Positions 1 to 8,430 of a stretch of DNA of 51,567 nucleotides are shown here, in pieces. The stretch lies in assembly GCA_017744365.1 (NCBI GenBank), contig JAGIBL010000012.1:1-51567 (forward strand), read 5' to 3'. Position 1 is the stretch's first letter, and each line of letters starts with the position of its first letter. The position numbers and the translations under genes are program-made. The stretch comes from Nocardioidaceae bacterium. GTDB taxonomy: Bacteria; Actinomycetota; Actinomycetes; Propionibacteriales; Nocardioidaceae. The notes under the pieces were generated by a model, which saw only the letters and a program-made list of their open reading frames with translations, did not search any database and was not told the DNA's origin.

Positions 1-308
1 CCGGCATCATCCCCGCCGTCCTCGGCTCGAAGTCCCAGGTCCTCGACCTGGGCCGCAAGACCCGCCTCCACACCGAAGCCCAGCGCATCGCCTTGATGCT
101 GCGCGACCAAGGCTGCCGCGCCGAGGGGTGTGACTGGCCACCCGGCATGTGCCACGCCCATCACGGCATTCCGTGGAGCCGGGGCGGCGGGACCAACGTC
201 CGCGACGGCATGCTGCTCTGCCCGAGACACCACTCGTTGGCGCACGACCGTCGGTATCAGATGAAGACCGACAGCAGCGGGCGAGTGACCTTCAGCAGGC
301 GGACGTGA
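1..308 (+). CDS. HNH endonuclease, DUF222/13E12 repeat family, C-terminal part
   Basis: Only the last ~100 codons lie in the window; the reading frame is open from base 3 and the N-terminus is off the left edge. The visible part is the HNH nuclease domain: a C-x4-C pair (CRAEGC), the HAHH motif followed by IPWSRGGG and an Asn (TNVRDG), then LLCPRHHSLAH. This is the zinc-stabilised beta-beta-alpha metal fold of the 13E12/DUF222 family, thought to cut DNA, though the biological role of these multicopy genes is uncertain. A second, broken family member lies at 46584-47759. All expected HNH residues are present, so this end looks intact. Confidence 0.85.
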   Translation, partial: GIIPAVLGSKSQVLDLGRKTRLHTEAQRIALMLRDQGCRAEGCDWPPGMCHAHHGIPWSRGGGTNVRDGMLLCPRHHSLAHDRRYQMKTDSSGRVTFSRRT

Positions 309-329
309 GGTGGTGCGGGGCTCGCCTAT

Positions 330-1070
330 CTAGCGCGGATGCGCGGGGCCGTACTCGGGTAGCAAACCGAGAAACGGCGCCGGATCACCGGTCCAGTCGA
401 GCGCGCGCATATCGCTCTCCTCCAACCGCGACGCGAGCATCCTCACCAGCGTGGTCCGGTCGGCCGTCACGGTCGCGGTCGCGTCGCCGTCGCCGAACTG
501 ACGGGTCTTGCCGTCGTACGCGAAGGCGATGGCCGGGAGGCCGAGCTGCCGCAGCCGGAGCTCGAAGCTGGCGCCGTAACCGGCGAGGGCGAGCGAGGTC
601 GCAAGGATCTCCGGCGCGGTGTCCAGGCCCAGCGCTTCACGGACGTCGCCCTCGTGGACGACGACGTCGTTGACCACGACGGACCCGATGATCGGGGACA
701 TCCCGCCCGGCATCGGCGTCTGCCCGCTGAGTGCTGGCGCGAGCGCGCTCGCGGCGTTGTCCCACTCCGCCACCAGCTGCGACACCGAGCGTCCCCGACG
801 CTCCTCGACCTGCCGGGCCGTCAGCACGTCGCGGTCGCGGGCGACGTCGGCGTCCCGCCACTGGTCGAGCAGGCGCATCGGGTCGCCGAGCTCGCGCAGG
901 CTCCCCGAGGCCACCTCCGTGAGGACACCGACGTGGTGCGCGAAGACGTCCTGGACCGTCCACGCAGGGCACGCCGGGACGGGCATCGTGAGCTCGTCGT
1001 CGGACAGCGAGCCCATCAGCGCCGCGAAACGATCCTTGGCCTCGACGTACGCCGCACCCACATCGACCAT
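330..1070 (-). CDS. TIGR03083 family protein (maleylpyruvate isomerase N-terminal-like)
   Basis: A 246-residue protein of the DinB-like four-helix family that includes mycothiol-dependent maleylpyruvate isomerases. The N-terminal signature CPAWTVQDVFAHHVG (residues ~34-48) carries the conserved His of the metal site, and a second signature VVHEGDVREALG supplies the distal His/Glu/Asp cluster. These proteins are assumed to use mycothiol, the actinobacterial thiol; the substrate of this one cannot be read from sequence. The ATG start is supported by a GGAGGT Shine-Dalgarno 5-6 nt upstream. It is divergent from rmuC across a 64-bp gap. Confidence 0.8.
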   Translation of the reverse strand: MVDVGAAYVEAKDRFAALMGSLSDDELTMPVPACPAWTVQDVFAHHVGVLTEVASGSLRELGDPMRLLDQWRDADVARDRDVLTARQVEERRGRSVSQLVAEWDNAASALAPALSGQTPMPGGMSPIIGSVVVNDVVVHEGDVREALGLDTAPEILATSLALAGYGASFELRLRQLGLPAIAFAYDGKTRQFGDGDATATVTADRTTLVRMLASRLEESDMRALDWTGDPAPFLGLLPEYGPAHPR

Positions 1071-1134
1071 GCCGCACCTCCGTGTCCGGCGAGTATGGCA
1101 GTGATTTGTCGGAGGTCGCTGTCACCCTCGAAGC

Positions 1135-2253
1135 ATGGAGATCGTGCTTCCGCTGCTGACGCTGGTGATCGGCTTCCTCGCCGGCGCTCTCCTGGTACGA
1201 CGCCGCGCCGATCGCCTCCCCGGCGACCCCGCGGTCGACCAGGCGCTGCTCCAGGACGGCCTGGACCGGCTGCACGACAAGATGCGCGACCTGGAGCACC
1301 AGCGCGTCTCCTGGCAGAGCGTGCTGCACCAGCAGGTCGACGAGGTCCGGCACTCCACGGACACGCTGCGCCGGGAGACGGCCGCGCTCGCCACCGCACT
1401 GCGCAAGCCACAGGTTCGCGGCCAGTGGGGCGAGCTGCACCTGCGCCGCAGCGTCGAGCTGGCCGGGCTGGTCGAGCACTGCGACTTCGCCCAGCAGGTG
1501 CACCTGGCCGGCCCGGACGGCGCCCAGCGGCCCGACCTGGTGGTCCACCTGGCCGGGGGCAAGAGCCTGGTCGTGGACGCGAAGGTGCCGCTGGCCGCCT
1601 ACCTGGACGCGCTGGCCACCGACGACCCCGACGAGCAGGCGGCCGAGCTGGCCCGGCACGCCCGCCAGCTGCGCGCGCACGTCGACCAGCTCGCCGCCAA
1701 GGCGTACTGGCGCGCGCTCGACCACACTCCCGAGTTCGTGGTGCTGTTCGTACCCGCCGAGTCCTCGCTGGCCGCGGCGCTCGAGGCCGAGCCGGGCCTG
1801 CTCGAGTACGCGGCCGCCCGCAACGTCGTGCTGGCCAGCCCGACCACGCTGATCGCGCTGCTGCGCACCGTCGCCCACGGCTGGACCACCGAGACCCTGG
1901 CCGAGCGGACCCGGGAGATCCACCAGCTCGGCCGCGACCTCTACGGCCGACTCGGCACCGTCGGCCGGCACCTCGACAAGCTCGGCCGCTCGCTCAAGGG
2001 CAGCGTCGAGGCCTACAACAGCGCGGTCGGCTCGCTGGAGCAGCGGGTCTTCGTCACCGCCCGGCACTTCCGCGACGTCGCCGACCTGCACGAGCCGCTG
2101 CCCGCGCCGCGCCCGGTCGAGGAGGCGCCGCGCCCGCTCAGCGCGGTCGAGCTGCTCGATGCCGTGGCCGAGGACCGCGACGAGCTGCCTGACCTGCGGG
2201 AACGCCCGCACGGCGTGCCTCCTTCGGAGTACCGCCGGGCCGACCTACCGTGA
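1135..2253 (+). CDS. rmuC: DNA recombination protein RmuC
   Basis: A 372-residue RmuC-family protein. Residues 3-21 form one N-terminal transmembrane helix, followed by a heptad-like coiled-coil stretch (about residues 35-85). The RmuC nuclease-like domain follows: RGQWGELHLRRSVELAGL, then RPDLVVHLAGGKSLVVDAKVPL with the PD...D-x-K core, then EFVVLFVPAE. In E. coli RmuC limits inversions at short inverted repeats; a PD-(D/E)XK-like fold is predicted for the family. The stop codon overlaps the next start (GTGA), so it is probably co-translated with the membrane protein at 2250. It is shorter than E. coli RmuC but typical for actinobacteria. Confidence 0.93.
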   Translation: MEIVLPLLTLVIGFLAGALLVRRRADRLPGDPAVDQALLQDGLDRLHDKMRDLEHQRVSWQSVLHQQVDEVRHSTDTLRRETAALATALRKPQVRGQWGELHLRRSVELAGLVEHCDFAQQVHLAGPDGAQRPDLVVHLAGGKSLVVDAKVPLAAYLDALATDDPDEQAAELARHARQLRAHVDQLAAKAYWRALDHTPEFVVLFVPAESSLAAALEAEPGLLEYAAARNVVLASPTTLIALLRTVAHGWTTETLAERTREIHQLGRDLYGRLGTVGRHLDKLGRSLKGSVEAYNSAVGSLEQRVFVTARHFRDVADLHEPLPAPRPVEEAPRPLSAVELLDAVAEDRDELPDLRERPHGVPPSEYRRADLP

Positions 2254-2807
2254 GTTCCGTGAGCGCACCCACGCTGTGGGAGGAAGGCCGCTGGTCCGGG
2301 ACCCGGGTCACGCGGCTCTCCGCCTTCGTCTGCGCGCTCCTGGCCGCCACCGACATCGCGATCACCGGCCGCCTCGACCTGGTCTTCGACAGCGGCTTCG
2401 TCGTGGTCTGCGTCGCGCTCGCGCTGGCGATCCGGCCCGAGGAGTTCTTCCGGGTCGGGGTGCTGCCACCGATGCTGCTGCTGGGGCTCTGCGCGCTGCT
2501 CAGCGTCGGCTACCGCGACGCGATCGCCGAGCCCGGCGACGGGCTCATCCAGTCGCTGATCTCCGGGCTCGCCCACCACTCGGGGGCGCTGCTCGCCGGG
2601 TACGGGCTGTGCCTGGCCATCCTCAGCATCCGCGGCCGGGTGCTGGCGCGCAGCCGCGCGGACGTCCCGGCCGACGGTCAGGCCTACTCGAACCGGGACG
2701 CGTCCCCGGCGCCGTACCGGGTGATCTCCGCCGAGCCCGAGGTGAAGTCGACGACCGTGGTCGGCAACGACCCGCACTCCCCCTCGAGGACCGCGTCCAG
2801 CTGCTGA
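2250..2807 (+). CDS. Small membrane protein, DUF6542-like
   Basis: A 185-residue protein with about four hydrophobic helices (roughly residues 22-40, 46-64, 72-88 and 112-128) and a polar C-terminus. The GTG start overlaps the rmuC stop by 4 bp. Resemblance to DUF6542 is by position and helix layout only. The last ~41 codons (2684-2807) lie opposite the 3' end of the convergent yciO gene. That tail is Ser/Pro/Glu-rich and has no helix, so it may be a run-on after loss of an earlier stop. No function can be assigned. Confidence 0.7.
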   Translation: MSSVSAPTLWEEGRWSGTRVTRLSAFVCALLAATDIAITGRLDLVFDSGFVVVCVALALAIRPEEFFRVGVLPPMLLLGLCALLSVGYRDAIAEPGDGLIQSLISGLAHHSGALLAGYGLCLAILSIRGRVLARSRADVPADGQAYSNRDASPAPYRVISAEPEVKSTTVVGNDPHSPSRTASSC

Positions 2808-3301
2808 TCGAGCTCGTCCTTGACCAGCCAGCCCTCGGTCATCGGCTCGGTCTCGTCGGGCAGGATCAGCGTGCTCGACAGGATCGGTTCGCCGAGCTCA
2901 GCGAGCAGCGCCTGCACCAGCCGGTGGTCGGGGATGCGCACGCCGACGGTCCGCTTCTTCGGGTGCATCAGCCTCTTCGGCACCTCGGCGGTCGCCGGCA
3001 GGATGAACGTGTACGGGCCCGGGGTCGCCGCCTTGATCGCACGGAACGCGGCGTTGTCGATGTGCACCAGCTGGCCGAGCTGGGCGAAGTCCTTGCAGAC
3101 CAGGGTGAAGTGGTGCTTGTCGTCGAGCTTGCGGATCGTCCGGATCCGGTCGAGGCCGTCCCGGTTGCCGAGCTGGATGCCGAGCGCGTAGCCGGAGTCG
3201 GTCGGGTAGGCGATCAGCCCGTCCTCGCGCAGGATCGCGACCGCCTGGTCGAGCAGGCGCGGCTGCGGGTCGACCGGGTGGATGTCGAGGTAGCGAGCCA
3301 T
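2684..3301 (-). CDS. YciO-type Sua5/YciO/YrdC family protein (L-threonylcarbamoyladenylate synthase-like)
   Basis: A 205-residue protein of the YrdC fold. The motif YPTDSGYALG near residue 32 and SSTLILPDETEPMTEGW near residue 140 match the YciO branch rather than the canonical TsaC/Sua5 branch, whose motif is PTDTVYGL. Canonical members make threonylcarbamoyl-AMP for tRNA t6A37 modification. E. coli YciO does not replace TsaC, so the tRNA role here is uncertain. The ATG start overlaps the ispH stop by one base (TGATG), so the two genes form an operon with ispH first. The 3' end overlaps the rmuC-linked membrane gene by 124 bp. Confidence 0.85.
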   Translation of the reverse strand: MARYLDIHPVDPQPRLLDQAVAILREDGLIAYPTDSGYALGIQLGNRDGLDRIRTIRKLDDKHHFTLVCKDFAQLGQLVHIDNAAFRAIKAATPGPYTFILPATAEVPKRLMHPKKRTVGVRIPDHRLVQALLAELGEPILSSTLILPDETEPMTEGWLVKDELDQQLDAVLEGECGSLPTTVVDFTSGSAEITRYGAGDASRFE

Positions 3302-4296
3302 CAGGACGTGGCAGCGGCGCGCAGATCCCGGCGCAGCTCGGGCGGCAGTGCGAAGATCAGCGACTCCTCGGCGGTGTGCACCGCGGTCGCGTCCGGGTAC
3401 CCGTGCTCAGCCAGGAAGGAGAGCACGCCCTGGACCAGGTCCTCCGGCACCGACGCGCCCGAGGTCACGCTGACCTTGGAGACCCCGTCGAGCCAGGCCA
3501 GGTCGATCTCGCCGGCGTCGTCGACCCGGTGGGCCGCCTTGGCACCGGCCTCCAGCGCCACCTCGGCGAGCCGGACGCTGTTGGAGGAGTTCGCCGAGCC
3601 GACCACGATCACCAGGTCCGCGTCGGCGCTGATCTCCTTGATCGCCAGCTGGCGGTTCTGGGTGGCGTAGCAGATGTCGTCGCTCGGCGGGTCGAGCAGC
3701 TCCGGGAAGCGCTCGCGGATCGCGTTCACCGTCGCCATCGTCTCGTCCACCGAGAGCGTGGTCTGGGAGAGCCAGGCCACCCGCTTCGGGTCGCGGACCA
3801 CGATGCTCGGCACGTCCTCGGGACCCTGCACCAGCTGGATGTGCTCGGGCGCCTCACCGGCGGTGCCCTCGACCTCCTCGTGGCCCTCGTGGCCGATCAG
3901 CAGGATGTCGTAGTCCTCGGCGGCGAACCGCTTCGCCTCGTGGTGCACCTTGGTCACCAGGGGGCAGGTCGCGTCGATGGTCTTCAGGCCACGCTCGGAG
4001 GCCTCGGCGTGCACCGCCGGCGAGACGCCGTGCGCGGAGAAGACCACGGTCTCCCCGGCCGGCACCTCGTCGAGCTCCTCGACGAAGATCGCGCCGCGCG
4101 ACTCCAGGTTCGCCACCACGTGCTTGTTGTGCACGATCTGCTTGCGCACGTACACCGGGGCGCCGTACAGGTCGAGCGCCTTCTCCACGGTGATGACCGC
4201 GCGGTCGACGCCGGCGCAGTAGCCGCGCGGGGCGGCGAGCAGCACGGCGCGCTCCTCGTCGGTGACGACGCGGGGCATGGCGAGGTCGGTGTCCAT
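3301..4296 (-). CDS. ispH: 4-hydroxy-3-methylbut-2-enyl diphosphate reductase IspH (LytB)
   Basis: A 331-residue [4Fe-4S] enzyme that converts HMBPP to IPP and DMAPP, the last step of the MEP isoprenoid pathway. The three cluster cysteines are in [24 protein letters not shown] and ICYATQNRQ. The substrate-binding [23 protein letters not shown] and GSANSSNS segments are all present. The ATG at 4296 lies 7 nt after a TAGGAT -10 box, giving a leaderless start; an alternative ATG is at 4278. The reading frame stays open for 390 more codons upstream, but that stretch is antisense to xseA and is not ispH. Confidence 0.97.
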   Translation of the reverse strand: MDTDLAMPRVVTDEERAVLLAAPRGYCAGVDRAVITVEKALDLYGAPVYVRKQIVHNKHVVANLESRGAIFVEELDEVPAGETVVFSAHGVSPAVHAEASERGLKTIDATCPLVTKVHHEAKRFAAEDYDILLIGHEGHEEVEGTAGEAPEHIQLVQGPEDVPSIVVRDPKRVAWLSQTTLSVDETMATVNAIRERFPELLDPPSDDICYATQNRQLAIKEISADADLVIVVGSANSSNSVRLAEVALEAGAKAAHRVDDAGEIDLAWLDGVSKVSVTSGASVPEDLVQGVLSFLAEHGYPDATAVHTAEESLIFALPPELRRDLRAAATS

Positions 4297-4303
4297 GGGC
4301 CCG

Positions 4304-4309
4304 ATCCTA
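4304..4309 (-). promoter_or_regulatory. -10 box TAGGAT of ispH (leaderless start)
   Basis: Reading on the minus strand, TAGGAT is followed by 7 nt and then the ispH ATG. The spacing places the transcription start at or next to the start codon. No good -35 is visible. Confidence 0.6.
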
Positions 4310-4341
4310 CCGAGGCGGCGCACGGCCGCCGGGGCCAGCAC

Positions 4342-4347
4342 TAGGGT
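4342..4347 (+). promoter_or_regulatory. -10 box TAGGGT of xseA (leaderless start)
   Basis: TAGGGT lies 6 nt before the xseA ATG. There is no Shine-Dalgarno between them. It forms a divergent pair with the ispH -10 box, 33 bp away. Confidence 0.55.
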
Positions 4348-4353
4348 GCAGGC

Positions 4354-5619
4354 ATGCCGCTGGAGACGACCCCCGAGACCGCGATCCCGGTCCGGCAGGT
4401 GGTCTCGATGATCGCCGGCTGGATGGACCGCCTCGGCGCGGTCTGGGTCGAGGGCCAGGTCGTCCAGGTCAGCCGGCCCGCGAACTCCGGCACCGACTTC
4501 CTCACCCTGCGCGACCGGCTCGCCGAGGTCTCGGTGCTGCTCACCTGCCCGCGCGCGATCGTCGACTCGCTGCCGACCCCGCTGGTCAGCGGCGCCCAGG
4601 TGGTCGTCTACGGCAAGCCGGTCGTCTACCCCAACAAGGCCACCCTCTCGCTCCAGGTCCGCGAGCTGCGGCTGGTCGGCGAGGGCGAGCTGCTCGCCCG
4701 CCTCGAACGGCGCCGCCAGCTGCTCGCCGCCGAGGGACTCTTCGCCCCCGAGCTCAAGCGCCCGCTGCCCTTCCTGCCCCGGCGCATCGGCCTGGTCACC
4801 GCACAGGACTCCGCCGCCGAGCGCGACGTCGTCGAGAACGCCCGCCGTCGCTGGCCCGGGGTGACCTTCGAGCTCCGGTACGCCGCGATGCAGGGCCCGT
4901 ACGCCGCCACCCAGGTGATCGAGGCGCTGCAGTCCCTGGACCGGCACCCCGACGTGGACGTGATCGTGATCGCCCGCGGCGGCGGCTCGGTCGAGGACCT
5001 GCTGGCCTTCTCCGACGAGGCGGTGGTGCGCGCGGTGCACCAGGCCACCACCCCGGTCGTCTCGGCGATCGGCCACGAGCCCGACAACCCGATCCTCGAC
5101 CTGGTCGCCGACCTGCGCGCCTCCACGCCCACCGACGCCGCCAAGCGGATCGTCCCGGACGTCGCCGAGGAAGCCCAGCGGCTGGCCCAGGTCCGCGAGC
5201 GGATGCGCCGCTGGATCGTGAACCTGCTCGGCCGCGAGCAGCACCTGCTCGACTCGCTGCGCGACCGGCCCAGCCTGGCCGACCCGCGCGCCGAGCTCGA
5301 CGACCGCGCCACCGAGGTGGAGCTGCTGCGGGACCGGTCGCGCCGCGTGCTCGGGCACGTGCTGGACCGCGCGTACGACGACCTCGACCACCGGCTCGCC
5401 CGGGTGCGCGCGCTGTCCCCGCTGGCCACGCTGCGCCGGGGGTACGCGGTCCTCTCCGACGCCCACGGCCGGCACGTCGCCGGGATCGGCGACGTCGACA
5501 CCGGCAGCAACGTGACCGTCCGGCTGGCCGACGGCCGGTTCACCGCCACGGTCGGCGAGGTCGAGACGATCCCGCTGCCCGCCCCAGACCAGGAGGAGCC
5601 CGATGGCGAAGAACGATGA
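4354..5619 (+). CDS. xseA: Exodeoxyribonuclease VII large subunit
   Basis: A 421-residue XseA, the catalytic subunit of the nuclease that degrades single-stranded DNA from both ends. Domains in order: an N-terminal OB fold (residues ~10-110: [33 protein letters not shown]), then the catalytic core with [44 protein letters not shown] and [31 protein letters not shown] coiled-coil region (~270-360) and the C-terminal [10 protein letters not shown] segment follow. Start chosen at the ATG following the TAGGGT box. It overlaps xseB by 17 bp. Confidence 0.96.
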   Translation: MPLETTPETAIPVRQVVSMIAGWMDRLGAVWVEGQVVQVSRPANSGTDFLTLRDRLAEVSVLLTCPRAIVDSLPTPLVSGAQVVVYGKPVVYPNKATLSLQVRELRLVGEGELLARLERRRQLLAAEGLFAPELKRPLPFLPRRIGLVTAQDSAAERDVVENARRRWPGVTFELRYAAMQGPYAATQVIEALQSLDRHPDVDVIVIARGGGSVEDLLAFSDEAVVRAVHQATTPVVSAIGHEPDNPILDLVADLRASTPTDAAKRIVPDVAEEAQRLAQVRERMRRWIVNLLGREQHLLDSLRDRPSLADPRAELDDRATEVELLRDRSRRVLGHVLDRAYDDLDHRLARVRALSPLATLRRGYAVLSDAHGRHVAGIGDVDTGSNVTVRLADGRFTATVGEVETIPLPAPDQEEPDGEER

Positions 5620-5815
5620 GACCCTGACCTACGAGCAGGCCCGCGAACAGCTGGTCGAGGTGGTTCGCACCCTCGAGGCCGGCGGCACCACCCTGGCCGA
5701 GTCGCTGGCCCTGTGGGAGCGTGGCGAGCAGCTGGCGAAGATCTGCCAGGACCAGCTCGACGGCGCCCGGGCCCGGCTGGACGCGGTGCTGGGGGCAGCC
5801 GAGGACGAGGACTAG
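5603..5815 (+). CDS. xseB: Exodeoxyribonuclease VII small subunit
   Basis: A 70-residue helical protein that binds the XseA coiled coil to form exonuclease VII. The family signature [41 protein letters not shown] is evident. A strong AGGAGG Shine-Dalgarno sits 6 nt before the ATG inside the end of xseA, so translation is coupled. The gene ends with a 4-bp tail-to-tail overlap with the DUF4245 gene on the other strand. Confidence 0.94.
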   Translation: MAKNDETLTYEQAREQLVEVVRTLEAGGTTLAESLALWERGEQLAKICQDQLDGARARLDAVLGAAEDED

Positions 5816-6369
5816 CCAGCCGAGAGCGACCCCGAGAGCGATTCCGCGAGCAGCCGCACCGAGGACGGCGACGCGGACCCGTAGACGAGCACCCGCTCCT
5901 GGCCGCCGCCCGGAGCGGTGAGGGTGCGCACCACGGCGTAGTCCCCGCCGGAGTCGGTGTAGGTCTGCCAGGTGGCACCGGCGATGGTGACGTCCTTGCC
6001 CCGGGTGGCGTTCTCGTCGACGAACTCGGCGACGATGTCCTCGGTCGACGCCGCCGACTCCTCCACGCCGGCGTACTTGCCGTCGGCGTCCAGCAGGCCG
6101 AGGTGCCAGTGCGGGTCGGCCCCGGTGTCGTACTTCGCGGAGGTCGCCTTCCAGCCGCGCGGCGGGGTGGTGGGGGCGAGCACGACGAGCTTCTTGTCGG
6201 CCCGGCCCGAGCTGACCCAGGTCGCGTACTCCACCGACTTCACCGGGTGCGGCTCCTGGTCGCCGCGCGCGAGCAGGTACCACCCACCGCCGACCACCAC
6301 GGTCACCAGCAGCGCGCCGATCATCCCGGCGAAGCTGCGCTGCGAAGAAGGAGAGGCCTGCTGGCTCAT
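5812..6369 (-). CDS. DUF4245 family membrane-anchored protein
   Basis: A 185-residue protein if started at the ATG of [10 protein letters not shown]; in-frame ATGs at 6378 and 6399 are also possible. One transmembrane segment near the N-terminus ([20 protein letters not shown]) is followed by an extracytoplasmic beta-rich domain containing [16 protein letters not shown] and [18 protein letters not shown], typical of DUF4245. The function of the family is unknown. M. tuberculosis has a DUF4245 gene (Rv1100) near glpX, so the neighbourhood is conserved. Confidence 0.85.
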   Translation of the reverse strand: MSQQASPSSQRSFAGMIGALLVTVVVGGGWYLLARGDQEPHPVKSVEYATWVSSGRADKKLVVLAPTTPPRGWKATSAKYDTGADPHWHLGLLDADGKYAGVEESAASTEDIVAEFVDENATRGKDVTIAGATWQTYTDSGGDYAVVRTLTAPGGGQERVLVYGSASPSSVRLLAESLSGSLSAG

Positions 6370-6419
6370 GCCGGTCATCCTCCCAAGCAACGGCAACACC
6401 TGACGACGCGGGGCCGTCG

Positions 6420-6466
6420 TTCCGCAGAAGCGAATACTATTGGCGAAATGATCCGTAGATGCGGAA
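6420..6466. promoter_or_regulatory. Inverted repeat TTCCGCA...TGCGGAA flanking the mod operon promoter
   Basis: TTCCGCA at 6420-6426 and TGCGGAA at 6460-6466 form perfect 7-bp arms 33 bp apart. A candidate -10 box TACTAT (6435-6440) lies between them, and an A/T-rich stretch stands out from the GC-rich surroundings. The layout would suit a repressor controlling molybdate uptake, possibly the HTH-TOBE protein encoded next. It does not resemble the E. coli ModE box. Confidence 0.4.
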
Positions 6467-6476
6467 GAATCCTCCC

Positions 6477-6872
6477 GTGACCATGTACCGAATCGCGGAG
6501 GTCGCCGAGCTGCTCGGGGTCAGCGACGACACCGTGCGCCGCTGGATCGACGCCGGCCGGATCGCCTCCTCCCACGAGCACGGGCGCTCCGTCGTACGGG
6601 GGACCGACCTGGCCGCGCTCGCGGTCGAGCTCGCCGACGAGCCCGGCCACGCCGCCCCGCGCAAGCAGGAGGTCAGTGCGCGCAACCGGCTCCCCGGGAT
6701 CGTGGTCGCGGTCAAGAAGGACACGGTGATGGCGCAGGTCGAGCTGATCTGCGGGCGCTACCGGGTCGTCTCCCTCCTCTCCGCGGACGCCGTCGACGAG
6801 CTCGGTCTCGCCCCCGGCGCCCGCGCGATCGCCTCCATCAAGTCCACCAACGTCGTCCTGGAGCGTCCGTGA
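6477..6872 (+). CDS. HTH-TOBE protein, probable molybdate/molybdopterin-binding regulator
   Basis: A 131-residue protein from the GTG at 6477; ATGs at 6459 and 6483 are alternatives in the same frame. An N-terminal MerR/excisionase-type helix-turn-helix (MYRIAEVAELLGVSDDTVRRWIDAGRI) is joined to a C-terminal TOBE/Mop domain (ARNRLPGIVVAVKKDTVMAQVEL...RAIASIKSTNVVLERP), the fold that binds molybdate or tungstate oxyanions. This order is common in front of actinobacterial mod genes. It could be a regulator, a molybdate store, or both; DNA binding is inferred from the HTH. The stop overlaps the modA GTG by 4 bp. Confidence 0.85.
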   Translation: MTMYRIAEVAELLGVSDDTVRRWIDAGRIASSHEHGRSVVRGTDLAALAVELADEPGHAAPRKQEVSARNRLPGIVVAVKKDTVMAQVELICGRYRVVSLLSADAVDELGLAPGARAIASIKSTNVVLERP

Positions 6873-7627
6873 AGAAGCTGATCCCCCTGGTCCTGATCGC
6901 CCTCGCCGTGACCGGCTGCGGCAGCGACGACACCACGAAGGGCAGCGCGGACAGGACCCTGACCGTGCTCGCCGCCTCGAGCCTGACCGGCACGTTCACC
7001 CAGCTGGCGCAGACCTTCGAGCAGCGCAACGCGGGCGTGCACGTCAAGCTGGTCTTCGACTCCTCCGCCACGCTCGCGCAGCAGACGATCGAGCACGCCC
7101 CCGGCGACGTGCTGGCCACCGCCGACCAGAAGACGATGGACGACGCGAAGACGGGCGGCGGCGTCGACGGCGACCCGAAGCAGTTCGCCACCAACGTCCT
7201 CACCCTGGCGGTCCCGTCGGGCAACCCGGCGCACATCGCCACGCTGAAGGACCTGGACAAGGACGGCGTCGACTACCTGACCTGCGTCACCACCGCGCCC
7301 TGCGGCGCCGCGGCCCAGAAGCTGCTGGCCGGCAACGGGATCATGCGCAAGCCGGTCAGCGAGGAGGTCGACGTCAAGGCGGTGCTCGCCAAGGTCGTGG
7401 CCGGCGAGGCCGACGCCGGGCTGGTCTACGCGACCGACGTGACCGCCTCGCAGGGCAAGGTCACCGGCCTCGAGGTCCCCGGCGCCGCGGACAGCCCGAA
7501 CACCTACTGGGTCGCCGTGGCGGCGAACGCGAAGGACGACGCCCTGGCCGCACAGTGGATCGACTTCCTGACCGGCGGCGAGGGCAAGGCCGTGCTCGAA
7601 GCCGCCGGTTTCGGGACGGCCGGCTGA
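6869..7627 (+). CDS. modA: Molybdate ABC transporter substrate-binding lipoprotein ModA
   Basis: A 252-residue lipoprotein that captures molybdate outside the membrane for ModBC. The signal peptide ends in the lipobox AVTGC (Cys17). The mature protein has LTVLAASSLTGTF near its start, which supplies the oxyanion-binding Ser residues, then VKLVFDSSATLAQQ, and late VVAGEADAGLVYATD and PNTYWVAV, all standard ModA signatures. GTG start, 4-bp overlap with the upstream cistron and 2-bp gap to modB. The product could also carry tungstate. Confidence 0.94.
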   Translation: MKKLIPLVLIALAVTGCGSDDTTKGSADRTLTVLAASSLTGTFTQLAQTFEQRNAGVHVKLVFDSSATLAQQTIEHAPGDVLATADQKTMDDAKTGGGVDGDPKQFATNVLTLAVPSGNPAHIATLKDLDKDGVDYLTCVTTAPCGAAAQKLLAGNGIMRKPVSEEVDVKAVLAKVVAGEADAGLVYATDVTASQGKVTGLEVPGAADSPNTYWVAVAANAKDDALAAQWIDFLTGGEGKAVLEAAGFGTAG

Positions 7628-7629
7628 GC

Positions 7630-8430
7630 ATGGTCGACGCCCCACCACGCCTCGGCCCGCCGCCCACGCGGCTGGTCCTGGCAGGCGCGGTCGCGGCGGC
7701 GTTCCTGCTACTGCCGCTGGTCGCGCTCGTGGTGGCGGCACCCTGGGACCGGCTCTGGTCGATCGTCTCCGCGGACTCCGCCCGCGAGGCGCTCTGGCTC
7801 TCGCTGTGGACCTCCACGATCGCGGCCGGGCTCTGCCTGCTGGCCGGGCTGCCGCTGGCCTGGCTGCTGGCCCGGGTCGCGTTCCCGGGCCGACGGCTGG
7901 TGCGCGCACTGGTCACGGTGCCGCTGGTGCTGCCACCGGTGGTCGCCGGGGTCGCGCTGCTCAGCGCGTTCGGCCGGACCGGGATGATCGGGCAGCCGCT
8001 GCGCGAGGCCTTCGGCACCCAGATCCCCTACACCACGGTCGCGGTGATCCTCGCGCACACGTTCGTGGCGCTGCCGTTCTTCGTGCTCTCGCTCGAGGGT
8101 GCGCTGCGGGCGACGCCGCTGCGGCTGGAGTCGGCGGCGGCCACCCTCGGCGCGACCCGGTGGACCACCTTCCGGCGGGTCACGCTGCCCCTGGCCGCGC
8201 CCGGGCTCGCCGCCGGGCTGGTGCTGGCCTGGGCCCGGTCGCTGGGCGAGTTCGGCGCGACCATCACCTTCGCCGGCAACTACCCCGGCACCACCCGGAC
8301 CCTGCCGCTCGACGTCTACACCGCACTGCAGGCCGACCGGGACGCCGCGGTCGCGCTCAGCCTGGTGCTGCTGGTCGTCTGCGTGCTGGTCCTGGTCACG
8401 CTGCGCGAGCGCTGGTGGGGCGTCCGGTGA
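7630..8430 (+). CDS. modB: Molybdate ABC transporter permease ModB
   Basis: A 266-residue inner-membrane permease. About six helices; the first is LVLAGAVAAAFLLLPLVALVV. The binding-protein-dependent transport (EAA) loop is AATLGATRWTTFRRVTLPLAAPGL followed by GEFGATITFAGNYPG, the conserved cytoplasmic contact with ModC. The start is the ATG two bases after the modA stop; the frame stays open further upstream inside modA but that is not part of the gene. The stop overlaps the modC start (GTGA). Confidence 0.95.
   Translation: MVDAPPRLGPPPTRLVLAGAVAAAFLLLPLVALVVAAPWDRLWSIVSADSAREALWLSLWTSTIAAGLCLLAGLPLAWLLARVAFPGRRLVRALVTVPLVLPPVVAGVALLSAFGRTGMIGQPLREAFGTQIPYTTVAVILAHTFVALPFFVLSLEGALRATPLRLESAAATLGATRWTTFRRVTLPLAAPGLAAGLVLAWARSLGEFGATITFAGNYPGTTRTLPLDVYTALQADRDAAVALSLVLLVVCVLVLVTLRERWWGVR

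Noticed and set aside
637-2211. A 524-codon minus-strand frame opposite rmuC
   Set aside because: Shadow of rmuC, which has clear family motifs on the plus strand.
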